From NCBI RefSeq assembly GCF_018139145.2, contig NC_059478.1, forward strand, positions 34,017,001-34,081,000: a stretch of DNA of 64,000 bases, read 5' to 3'. Positions within the stretch are counted from its first letter, which is position 1; the number at the start of each line of letters is the position of its first letter. Below the pieces are notes generated by a model. The model did no database searches. It was not told the origin of the DNA and saw only the letters and a list, made by a program, of their open reading frames with translations. The position numbers were made by a program, and so were the translations under genes. This document shows, one piece after another, positions 1 to 12,700 of the stretch. This DNA comes from Gymnogyps californianus. Its lineage: Eukaryota > Chordata > Aves > Accipitriformes > Cathartidae.

Positions 1-3000
1 GTGGGAGATAGGCAGAACAGGCAGAGCAACATGGCACTCTAATATTGCAGCCCAATCCACAAGCTTAATTAAAACTGTGATTTTTAGTTTAATCATAGTT
101 GGGAATTATTTTTACCTTTACACTTCTTTCGCAGATTTGTATCCCAAAGATCAGTGTATTTAAAATGAAGAGTCCTTTATCTCTGTAATTATGCTTAAAG
201 AGTATAGAAAGTCAAACTGGACTCTGGTATTTACTTTTATTCAAAGAAGCTGCAGATAGTACTTTCAAAGCCTAACCTGTCATCTACAGTTGTAGCTAAG
301 CTGTCCTTTTCCCTCTCTGTTACAATCTTAGTTAAAATAGATGCTATAAAGTCATAGCTCTAAGCGCTAAAAAGTGTGAAAAGAATTCTTCTCATCTCTA
401 TTCTCTGCTACGCACATTTCTCAAGGATAAGATTTTTTATTTCGTATGCAAAGTTTTTTTTCCCCATAAATCTTCCATTTCCTAGAATGGTTATTGTGTG
501 TAATTCTTTAGAGCTCATGTATGAAATGTGAAGGAAACCACGAAGGTAATCCCAGAAAACGGCTTAATCGAGTAGCTCTGAGCGGTGTAGTGGAGGCAGC
601 CGGCCGGAGCAATCCTGATTCAAAGCCAGTCGAAGTCCATGGAAAAGCTCCTATGCCTTCAGCGGCTTTTGAATCTTGGCCCACGGTTCTGGCTTCCCAC
701 CTTGTTTCCAGCTGCTAAAGTGCATTAAAAGAGGCTAAAAATACATCAAATAGTTTTCTAACATTATTTTTTCCATGTAAGCAACTGCCTCAGTTGCCAT
801 TTTGTCTTGTGGGTGGTCCATGACCCTATCTATTGATACCACGGTTAATGCTGTAAAGAAACTAGAAGACTCTGGAGTGGATACTTTTCCAGTTAGCAAG
901 TATAATTTAGAGACAGAGGAACTGTACAAGAAAAAATGAATAGTGAGTCTCAGCAGCTGTTACTGGTCTCGTGCCCATGCAGATGTCTAAAGGGATGGCA
1001 TAGAAAGGAAAGAAAGAAAAAAGTTTTATATTCTAAAAAGGTAATTTTCATTTTTAAGGAGAGAATGCACCTTCAGTATATGATAATGTATGCAAGGTCT
1101 GATTTATTGAACATGTTATGTAAGGCTGTATGGGTGGGTGCATCTCTGAGCCCTTATATCCAACATCCTTTTCGCCAGGGTATTTCTCTTTTTGAATGAC
1201 AAAATAGGGATAGAAACATAAAGACTTTATTTCTCCCTACCCAAACAAAAGTTGTTGATAGAGGCACCAGCATGCAAAGTATGAATTTCAGTTTCAATGA
1301 ATCTACTTAAATCAGTAGAGAATTCCTTGATTTTAGCAGAATTTGGGTAAGACTTCAAATTCTCTTTGTTTTTGAGGAAGATAAGCGCTCAACCTCTCTC
1401 TGCGCTCTTGAAGAGTGCAGGTCAGAAGGGCTAATGCAGTATAGCGGGTAGCACACACTGCCTTGGGGCAATAGTTACCTCCGTCATTTTACTTGAGAGC
1501 TGCTCCATCCTTTCCCCTTCCTGTGTTTGACCTATTCAGATCATGAATTCTTTTAAGCAGGGATGAATCTTATTCTTTATCAACACGGTCTCTCAAGCGT
1601 GCGATAACTGGTGGTAGCAGCAGTAGTGATATTTTCTTGAGCATTGTCTCAGGAAATGCTTGACGAAAGCCAGCTGTATCAGTTTCCAGCTCACAGGATT
1701 TCTGAATCATTTTAGCAATGTATCAGAACAAAACCCAAGGATTTGGGATAACTCTGAGCTTTGGAAAAAGTTTGATTCTGCTCTAAACTTGAGCATTGAT
1801 GCTTTACTTTCTGGAATAAAAGCCCTGCCTGTGAGCATCTGTGAACTCTGTACAAGTTCAAAAACCAGAACCAGACCCACACTTTGTGGCTTCAGACCAT
1901 CTTTCATTCATTAATTTCTAAAGTATTTTACGGCCTTGGTTATCTGGCTGCTTCCTGATGCCTTTAACAGCTTCCTTATAGCAAGTGAAGCTAATAAATT
2001 TACAATCACCATTCTTATGGAAGTCTTAAGCAGTCACTTTCTTAAAAAAAAAAAAAAAAGGCAGGAGGGCTTCATCATTTGATCTCTCTAATGTCTGGCA
2101 GTTGGTAGGGAAACAATACAAATAACAATTGTGACTGATGAAATGTATAGGAAGAAAATTTGATAATTGGGCGTGCAGGAAAATGTATGACCTGGAAGAT
2201 GCTGGATCAGTCACTGGAACTCACAGTTCGGCTTAGGAAGCAGTATTCCCAGGAGCATTCCCAGCTCAGGGCCCTCTATGGCAGCACAACTTGTTAATCA
2301 TCACACCATCGGACTGGCCAGAATGCAGCTATATAACTTAGGCTTTTGTGTTGCCGTGGATGCTATCTCAGCATTCCTGGAACAGTAATTTCCTTTTTGA
2401 CCTCCATGGAAACAGTCATAAAACAATTCTTAAAATGTCAGGAGAAACTGCATCTAATGGTGGTGCTTTAGCCAAAGAAAACATACTTCAGTTTTGAAGC
2501 GTTCCCACCAAAACACTGAAATCTTAAAGCTACTAATAAGCTGTGCATCAGTGCCTGAGCACTTTACCATGACATTTAATAAAAATGTAATTCATATACC
2601 AGCTTTACTGAAATCGCAGTATTCACCAAGGTACACTAAAAACTTTCCAGAAGAGATCAGACAAAGAGAGAAGGGCACTGGCGACAGCCGAGCTGGAGGC
2701 AGAGAAGGACCGACTGGCTTGTATGCTCCAGTAATATTGCAGCATGATAATTGGTAAATATTTAAAACCATTTCACACTCCCTTTAAGTACCTGTCCACT
2801 AGTGAAAGGACTGTCGGTGCTATTGTATCACACAGTAGATTTCACAACAAGAAAAATGTGACATCTCTGAGCAAGTCGATGCATCCCACAGTAGCGCATG
2901 TCCCTGTGTTTGCATTCTTATAATTATTTGAATTTTTTCTGATACTGCTTTTTGGCAGCAGGGAAAAGGAGAAGATTCCTCATGTGTTTTTACGGATAAG

Positions 3001-6000
3001 TTGCCTCTTGAATCGCAAGTCCCTTGTGCTTTAGTGAATTTGAGGAAGGAAGGGAGGGACAATCAAATGTGCCAGGTGAGCAGTTGCAATTCATTTTGTA
3101 TCTTACCTCAATCATTCATCGCAGTCAGTGGTCAATGGCTGGGAAGCTTTTGTTGCCTCGTGTCAGATTGGATCCAGTGCTCAGTTCTGTGTCTCCTCTG
3201 AAGCAGGGTTTCCATGTTTAATTTAATTAGGTACCAGTGCCAGGAGCAAACAGTGTCATCCCTGGCCTTGTGCTGGGCGGTACGACGGGGGAGAGCTGGC
3301 ACGGTAATGCGAGACACTGCCCTGTGCTGGGAGATGCTGGGCTTCCTCCGCTTCTGTTGAAGTTGGCATATTGGGCTATTAATGCACTTTCAGTTCTGGA
3401 GATGCTCATTCACTTTATACTGGGAAAATATGTCAGCTATTTCAGAGATAATGACACCACTGTGAGCAGCTGCCTGGCCGTCCTCTGCTGTAACGATGTA
3501 CGTCAATAATCTGGTAGGGCAGACTTCAAAAGATTCAGAGAGTGAGTTCATGCCAGCACACAAAGTTCAACTGCTTATGGGAAGCCTATCCAAGCATATC
3601 AAATGCTTTTGGGCTGGAATTTGGACTGCGAATCTTTCAGGATTAGGCTCTCTTTCGTCTGCTGGAGGACAGTAATTCCTGTTTCCAGCAAGGCTGGAAT
3701 ACCATGAGAACAGGCACCTTTGAAATTTTCTGAGATTTGAGTTTCCATCCTGAAAATTATTGCCTGAAATCAAGTTGTGCTGATAGATATGGGAAAGAAG
3801 AGAAAAGAGCACTTAACCAAATTTCTTCAATGTTGGGTATGGCTTGGGCGTGTTTCAAGTTTTTGATGAAAGCCAAAGTCAGCTCTTTATTAAAACTGGC
3901 TCACGCATCCCCAGTTTGTGAGTGGCTGTCATGCAGATTCCTGCTTATACCCCATGTTTCTTTGATTCACGGGTGTTTCAGATTGCCTTCGTCTTTTCAC
4001 CCTGGAATATTTTATTTTAATACGCTGTTGTAATACAACCAGAGTGTGGAAAGCTTTAAAAAATTCTACATGAAACTATTTGTACAGTATTTAAACTCCA
4101 CTTTACAACCTTCCAAATTTCTTTGAATATTTCTCCCTTCTTAAGCCCTTCTGCACTTTGGAACATACTACAGTTTTGAAAGATGCTGCCTATTCGTTTT
4201 ATTTTTATAGTTTTATTTTGCTAATATTTTTTTTAACTGAGACTGAGCTAAGCTTGTTCTCTGTAACTGATATGGATATCATTTAACTGATGTGGGTATA
4301 AACTTTCACCCTTTAGACAATTTTAAAATTATATTCTAATCCTCTTATCTCTTCCGTGAATCGTCAATCTTGCTTGTAGGTTTTCTGGAGAGAATGATTT
4401 AATTATGAATGAATTCTTTCCATTTGGATTTGTTTATTTTTAAGAAAGATAAGTTATCTTTCTTTCCACGAGAGAGAGCATCTAAAATATTTCCAATTAT
4501 AAATTTGAGGGTGGTACAATTCAAAGTACTTCACTGACTGTTTGCTGGGGTAGCAGAAACATAACTGATCGAAACGTATCAGAAAATTGATGAGCTTGTG
4601 AATCATGATGAAGCGATTTGAAAGGGAAAAGTAACAGAAAATTGCAGGAATAGTGAAATAAACAGAGATACATAATCAGTGCATCTTTCCTCTTCAGTTA
4701 CCATTTAATTTGTGGTATTTGTAGTGTTACTGTTCAGCCAAGTCACTTGCTTGGTATAGACAGGCAAGTTCTTTAGAAACCTACCTGGAGAAAACCTGTA
4801 AAATGTCTTTTACTTGATTCTTGCTTCTTTGTGTCTGAGAATAAAAGCTTTAGGATATGTGAGATCCAATAAGAAACAGAGTGATATACACCCACTTGGG
4901 GCTGGAAGTGTGTCAGAAGTAAGCCTGAAGGGAGAGAGAGGGAGTGCTGTGGGATATAATTTTGATATCTGAAGGGGAGTAGGTATCACAGAGGACCTGT
5001 GGAGAATTTACTGGGTGGTGATAACGTGGAGGAGCTGGGGCGGTTGGGAAGTGAGGCCAAAGCAAAGAGATATTAACGCTTGACAGATTTCGTTATACTC
5101 CTGTGTGATCGTCAGCTCATGGAAGCAGGAATCTAAATATTCCTTTTGTCCACATGGATACAGACCCGGTGTCCATAACAAGTCCCAGAGGTGGGCAATT
5201 TCCACCTACCAAGGATGAGCCAAAGCAATATTTTGAGGGGCCCAACATCAACCTTCTCCCACATTTTCCTACTTTTAAGAGCTCTGATTTCATTGGGGGC
5301 CTCTTTCTAGTTGAAAAAAGGTTTCTGCCTCTGTGCTGCCTTGCTCTGTGCTCCTGGATGGGGCTGCTGCTGTGGCATCCAGGAGGAAATCCCAGTTTTC
5401 CATGTTCACCTGGTGTTCACAGGGAACCAACATCCCACCAGCAGCATTTACAACCAAAAGGTCTGAAATGAAGTGGGTAACCTGATTCCCAGCCTCCAGT
5501 CAAGTACAGCACATACCAAGGCTTTCCCTGTGAAATCATCTGTAATAACACATTTCACCTTACGTTGCTGTTTCCCTTCTAGTTTTGCAAGTTATTTTTC
5601 AGCTGAAGACACTGTTTTTGCTTGTGCCGTCATTTGATTAGCTCACTGAACACATTCTGATAATCCCTATGTTCAAAGCTAGGGGAGGGAAGCAGATGGC
5701 AAGGACTGTCTAGCAAAAGGTCTTCCAAGTTTCCACGTTGGCTTCACTTGAAAAGGAGGATAAGCACGACTGCACTGGCATTTGGGATTTACTGCAATGC
5801 AAATTTTAGGCCATCTTCTGGAAAAATAACTAAGGGATGTTTTGTCTGCTTTTACTGATACACCTTGAGGAAACTCTGAGCCTTTTCAAGGTGGTGATAT
5901 ATTAATTACCTGGTGAAAACCTTCCTTAGATACACACGGTTTCTTTCTCCAAAAAAGAAAAAGTGGTCAGTATTTGCATTGTTAAAGGAAAAGGAATTTA

Positions 6001-6650
6001 AATTGGAACTTTTTGGACAAACTGTCTGATGTTCTTCTATAATCAGTATTTTTTTACATAAACAAGAACCTAGAAATAACCCAAATTTATAAATATGAAA
6101 AATTTTGGAAGAAACGCGTTCACCATTTGTGTCACTGCAGGCAGTTACAAATTGAGAAGGTCCATGAATACTCAGAAACAACGCTCATGCATTCACACAT
6201 GGACTTGATAAAAATTTAGTGTGTGGGTAAAACCAGAAAATATTAGTGCGCTATTTCAGTATGTTAGAGTTTAATGATACTCAAAATAAATCATGTCTTT
6301 TGCCATCCTTTGTAAGTCGTCACTTGATGGCATCAGATTACAATGTGCTTTCAAAGATTGATGCAGAATTTTGCCTCTTCTCACCAACAGTTATTTTGAT
6401 GGATGAGTAGTACATTTTTATCAGATAGGGAAAAGAACTGTATGCTAACATTTTCAATTAACATGGTACATTTTCATAACCAATATACTGTGAGATGTTC
6501 ATAAACCAGATACAGATAGACAGTAATTCACAATAACTTCTCCTCTGCAGCTCAGGGACTCAGGATCACCTGGTATCCTTGGCGTTTTGGACTGGCTGCT
6601 TCTGGTTCTAGTCCCTTTATGATATCGACCATTAGCCCCTCTTACGGTAG

Positions 6651-6722
6651 AGTATTTAAGCACATACTTAAGTCTTATTAAAGTTACTCATGTGCTTAAG
6701 CACTCTGCTGAACTGGGCCCTG
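6651..6722. repeat. Old palindromic interspersed repeat (amniote type)
   Basis: The left arm has TTTAAGCACATACTTAAG and the right arm has CATGTGCTTAAGC, which are imperfect inverted copies about 15 bases apart. The segment ends in CTGCTGAACTGGGCCC. This arrangement resembles a short palindromic repeat that I know from turtle, crocodile and bird DNA. The family name is not certain and the copy is degraded. A RepeatMasker run with sauropsid libraries would settle it. Confidence 0.4.
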
Positions 6723-9700
6723 AAATGCGTTCAGGAAAAATGGATTCGAGGCTCTTTTGTTAAAGTTTTACCGGGCACTTGGCACGTTAAGTGTGTGTCA
6801 TGCACAACTCCAAGTAATTAACATTCCTGTTAAGATTCCTTTAAAAGTTCAGCAATATGGGACTCTTTTCAAAGAACTGGCTTTGAACCTTTGACCTTTC
6901 AGAATATTTCTAAGGAATTACAAGGATGGATACGTTTAAACTATTCTGAGTTGCTCCTTCCATAGTAAAATATATTATATTGATCTGAGTGGCCCAGAGA
7001 GTCTGCTTTTGGGGAGAGGGAGTATAAAAAGGGACTTTGGTGACTGACAAAGGGCCATGGGCAGGTTCTTTATGGTGAGCGTCTTCCTGTTAGAAGAGGG
7101 AAAGGAGACATCTTCTCACCTTCACAGTGGAAGACCTTCCTCTTCATCTGTACTTCAGGGAATACATAAGATTAGGCTAGGGCTGCTATTCTGCAAAAAA
7201 ACTCACGCCTCCAGAAGAACTTTCTCTACATGACATTATAGGAAGAATGGCATTTCTCTGCGGCATGAAGCATTTTGAATGGTTATCAAACCCTGCCTCA
7301 TAGCCATCAAGATGAGTTATGAACTATGGGCGTGCAGGAGTGGGGACGCTCTGCGGCAGAGCTGAGCAGCTTTGATGCAGGAGAATTGTCCTTTGTCTGA
7401 AAAATAAGATCCAGCTTCTCCAGCATTTCCAATCTCACATGCTTTTCCCAAAGAGTGGTGCTGGAAGGGGCAGTTACGTGGTATCTGATGGACTCAAACA
7501 CATAAACAGCAGCGGGGTGAAATTTTACTATATTTGGATAATCCTGTAGCACTGAGGCAATCCAGTATTTTGTTTCAGATGGCTGAATTTTTTTTTCCCT
7601 TTCCTATGCAAGCGAATTGGTGCTTTCTTAAATATTGACATTAATCTCCTCAGTTGGAAGCAAACCAAGCTTCTGTATTTCTTATCCTCCCAAATCGTCT
7701 GTACTTCAGATCTGTTTACCAAACGGACTATATTGCATTCCCATAAATCCTGTAATTCGAGTTTGCTGTGATATTAATTTATTAGTATGCATGCATTTTC
7801 AACATCAATTACGCTCTATCTCAACAGACATAATTCTCTCTTCAAAGGAGATAGAAAGCTGTGCAGCTCTTGGGTTTCCACATCCTCTCCCCTCCTTCTG
7901 CGCCGACGCAGAGGCCCGAGCTCAACGGGGCTTTGAGGTACTGGGAACCTGCATCTGTACGGCAGCAAGCAGATGAATGAGAAGTATCACTACTGCAGTG
8001 TTATTTTGGGTTTCCTGATATTTTGCTTAAATGCTGTGCTTGTACAGAAGGCAGTTTTCCCTAAAAGCAAACCCACTACGTTTGTGTTTGTAGGAGGGAG
8101 CTTGAAATTCTGATGGGAGTGCAAACTTCTGACTCAGAGAGCAGAAGAGGGCATTAGCTTTCAAAATGTTGTAATTTGAAATCAGTTTTGAGATTTTAGG
8201 GGGAAGGAAGAACGGCAACTTTTTTTTTTAACTGAACAGCTGGAATAAATGTCGACAGATGTACACATCTTCGTTTATACCCAGAGCTTCCCACTACACC
8301 AAACATTGCCTGTTAAGGGAAAACAATACCAAGGCTTATTTCTTAAAGTGAAAAATGACAAAAGACAATTATTTGAAAAAGACCTTCGTACCAGATCTAC
8401 TCTCCGTGTCCTAATATTGCAGTACTTGGGGGAAAAAGGCAATGGAAAGGAAAAACTGCTTTAGTGAAAAAGAGTTAAGTGCCTTCATTTTCTTCCTTAC
8501 ATTGGACTGGAATATAAGTGGTGCCTTGTAAATGAAAAATAACTTCTCTTTTAGATGACCTGTTCAAAACTGGAAGTACTGTTATAGTTTAAGAAATGCT
8601 TGTCAACCCCTGTCACTGATGCATAGGGAGAAAATGAGAAGCACATGGGACTTCGATCCAAAATTTCACAGTTTTACCCGCATCCACTATGCTTGTAGGT
8701 ACGCAAGCTTGTTCCTCAGACAGAAGTCTTGCAGGATGCATTTGATTTTGTTAATGTAGGTTTCCAAAAATACAAACTATGCTTTCCCTTCATCACCCAT
8801 TAGAATGTTTAGTGAATCTGCATGTAAAAGTGGGAGCACTTCCCTCATACTTTTTGCCAGAAATAATTATAATAATTGCCTCTGGTTTTTTCGCTCAACA
8901 TTTCAGAAGTTTTCAATACTTGATAGTGAAATGAGAGAGTCCATTTTTCCTTTTTTTTTTAACAAACTAGCGAATAACAGAAATCCAGATTGCTTCCTCC
9001 CATGGCGAGACTTGCAAGGGCTGTGAGGGGATTCTAGAGGCAGAAACCCCCTAATCTTTTTCTCACTTTCTTTTTTTTTTTCCCCCAGTTTCCCACTCAG
9101 CCTGGCCAGGGCAGCTCTGAATCCCGTGAAATGATGGAAGGTTGTGTTTCTTGCAGCCTGCCATCCCTTTGAGATTTGTTCCTGTGCAAGCTGCCACAGG
9201 AATTCCAGCCTCCCTTTTAGTCTTTCTAATTTTTTTCCTAATTTCCCCCTTATTTCTATATTTTTAATTTAAATTCCCCCCTCCTTTTTATTTTTTACAG
9301 TAGTTACTCTTTAGTAGATTATTAATTCAAATGGAAACTCAGTGATTTTTTTTTGAAGTCCCTTTCCATTGGGATACCTTTCCAACTTGCCACACTAAAC
9401 TGCCGCACAGATGTTAAGCACATTTAACTGTACAGTCAGTGTGCGTATTTTTAACATAACTTGTCTTGAAAATATTTATTCAAGCCAAGACAACAGAAAA
9501 TTAGAGTAATTTGATTGCTCAGGCTTAAGGAACAGATTACTACTGTTCCAGATGTAAGAAACAACAGACTACTTACTCTCTCTAGGCTGAAAAAAACATC
9601 TTTGGCTCCTGATACCAACCATATTTGCTATTATGTTCATAGTAAATCTTTTAAAAGTTGAATACCTTTAAAGATTTTCAGTTTATACTTTTGCCAACTA

Positions 9701-12700
9701 GCATTACGAGAATTTCACCCCAAAGTAAGCTCATTATGAAGGGTTTCAAAATACTCAGTGCTCCAAGGGTGCAATATTACAAAGCAAAGTTATAAATCAT
9801 CTTTGCTGTGAAATAAGGGTGCCAGATATCTCTGTAGCGGACTTGGTACTTGGACTACGCAGGGCTTTCAGCAGTCATTACTGATTAAGTTGAAAGATCA
9901 GGCAGTTGGCACAAAAGATGTGTGATCTGGGTTGCAGGTGGTTTTTTTTTTCCCTTTCTTTCTTGTCTTCAGCTCAATCTTCTTTGTTTAGATTTGCAAT
10001 TATCACTCAACCTTTTGGACCTGTTTTTACTGGGTTTTTTTCCCTCTCTTTATATGACTTGCATGCAATTACCATTTTTATGCTTATTCTTTGTATCACT
10101 CACCATGTTTCTGAATGTATAGAAATATGCAATTGGAAAGCAAGACAGAAATGCTAGCTGTCTTACCCGGGGTTTAAAATACATATTCCTGATAGCTTGT
10201 GTTAGTTACTGTTTGTACAATCAGATTGTCAAAGTACTGTGGGACTATGGAAGGATATTTTAAGATACTTTTCTGCAACTGCAGCTTCTGTATCAGTCCT
10301 TCAGAAGTGTGTTTTGAGATGTAGGCTTATAGTCCAGCTTAGCATACAAGTACCTGAGCTATTTTTATGTGAACCGATCATATGTGAAACGATGGTCCAG
10401 TTTGCAAGTGGGGCTAAGGCTAACGGGCTAATGCTTTGTGTCTCCTCATTTTTCCACTCATGCATGTAAACTGCCTTCATACATTTCACTTTGATGTTTT
10501 ATACCTAGATGTTTTTTTGACTTGTTACCCTAAATGTGGTGTCCACAGATGTAAAGTTTTCTTTGTGTAAGAACTGCTTATGCGGACGTACAAACCAAGT
10601 TCACAGCTCCTGAAGAGCGTTACCTCCAAGTTGACTATAATCAAATGGACCTGGGCAGATACTCTTGATGAAATTACCATTTTACTATGGGTTTCCTCTC
10701 CATTTTCTCCTAAGTACCATTTTTATTTAATCTTTTATTTCTGATGGTATTTGCCATTTTTATGACCCTGTCAAAGAGGGCCAATGATTAGTAGAGAGAG
10801 AATCAAGGTGCAGGGGTCACATAGTGTTAAAGAAAGGATCATTCTCAAGCTGTCTCTGCTGGTTCCCTCCAAACAGTGTGCTGATCTTTTCTCCATAGGC
10901 TGCTCTGTTTATTTGGAAGATTATTTTTCAAGGATTAGCTTTCTCTTTTTTTTTTCCCCCTGGCCTTTTTCAACAAAAAAAGCCATGTCTAGGGTTTTTC
11001 AGAAACCGTACCATGTGACTTAATGCATGCTTCGTTACAGATCTTCCCTCTCTGTCACACCAGCTGTCTCTGCTCCAGTCGTACATAGAGAAGAGACTAT
11101 AAAACCCTCGGTCCAGTGTCTGGTTTTACTTAAGGACCTTATTATTTTAGGGTGAAGATGAGTACGAGGAAATAGTCTTCATAATTGCTCTTGTACAACA
11201 GCTCCCTGTGTTTGAAATTACTTCCTTAAATCCATCCTTCTTTTGTCTTTTCTGGACAGCAAAGAATGCCATATTTTCAGTTCTTTTTCTGCAGTAATGC
11301 CGTATATTTCTCCTGTTAGAGCTGAGTGGAAGGAGTCATTCAGTGGTGAAGTAAAGCACCGTTTCTGCTCCCTTTTGGATCAAACCCTGTGCCTCCGTTA
11401 GCCTGGATATAACTATGGATATCCTGATGGTCCAACCACTGTACGCCTTAAAGCCAGTCTTAGCCATCAGTTTTTGCGAAGAACAGCACTTTGAATCATG
11501 GTTCCCTACAACTGAGGTAATGAAAGCAGAATCTTTAAGTGGATAAATGTTTTGGGCTGCTAATCAAGTAGTGTGGAGCTCTAATCATGCTGTGTATACA
11601 CTAGCTGCTGGAAGTCTAGTTTAGTTGTCTAAAGGGAGATTTCCTTCATTCCTGTCCTTCCATGTTCACCTTTTGAAAAATACAAATGTTTGTGTATAAA
11701 AGGTCATTAGGGGTTGACTTACTGCTTAAATAACAGCACCTTGTGTCATTTTTCACATAATAGCCAGGATGGGGCACAGCACCCTTTAAAAGGGAACTTG
11801 AGCCATACTGCTAAATGTTAACTGACAGCCTAGTAAAAACAAAAGTCTTCAATTTTTCATTTGTCTGCTTTCTAACCAGCCAGAAACTGCGCAGAGTGCT
11901 CTTATTAGATCTCCAAGCATGCGACGCGGAGAAATCCTTGGATTCTAAAATTGCTGAGTACACACAAATGGTGCCACAGTGTCCTCGCCCTGTGCCAAAG
12001 CAAATCTCTCAGTTATGTAATTCTTCTCCTCGGTATTTGAGTTAGGTAGAATGTTCAGCGTGTCTGAGTTGCTTGTAAGAGTGCATAATCTGTAGGGTCC
12101 TGCAGTTTTTCAAGGTGCCACCGGCAAACACCGTGGCGTTGGATTTCACACAGCACTCCGGAGCGGGGTTGGCCACGCTGGCTTGTGCTTGCCATGGTGG
12201 GAGTGCCCTGGATCAGTGTCTGCTGCTGATTTCCAGTAATGTGGTTCTGCGTGAAATGTAAGTTGTGTCTTTTAGGTCAGTCAGAGCTTACGGGTCAGAG
12301 AATCCCATGTTCATGTGCTAACCCCGTTTAGCCCAGGCGGTTTTTCATGTGCAAGAAAGCTCCAAACCAACCATCAGTCTAAGTCAAGGGGCCGCGAGCC
12401 CACGCCATAAAGACCAGATAACTATTCCAGTTCAATCAGTCCTGGCCTTATTTTACATCTGCAGTCTGTGAAAGTGCCAACTATTTAGGTTCCATAAACT
12501 TCAGTAACGTGATTTTGGTGGCTGCAGAGCAGGGGTTTTTCCCTCTCCTGAATTATGATACACCTAGCATGTGCAAATAAACATTAAATTTAATTAAAAC
12601 CTAGACCATGATGAAGTGGCCTTCAGTAGATTGTGTGCAGATGAAAGGGACTGCAGGCAGTCAGCATGTGATGGTTTAGAAGGGCTTTCAAACATTTCTA

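Noticed and set aside
1991..2059. AATAAA followed by an A16 run, considered as the tail of a processed pseudogene.
   Set aside because: The upstream sequence gives no recognisable protein or transcript, and the signal is about 50 bases from the A run. Not enough evidence.
11141..11171. TTTTAG followed by codons for DEYEE, which resembles the start of the exon after ROR1 exon 4.
   Set aside because: It lies upstream of exons 2-4, and the frame continues as IVFIIALVQQ without the Frizzled-domain motif. It is a coincidence.
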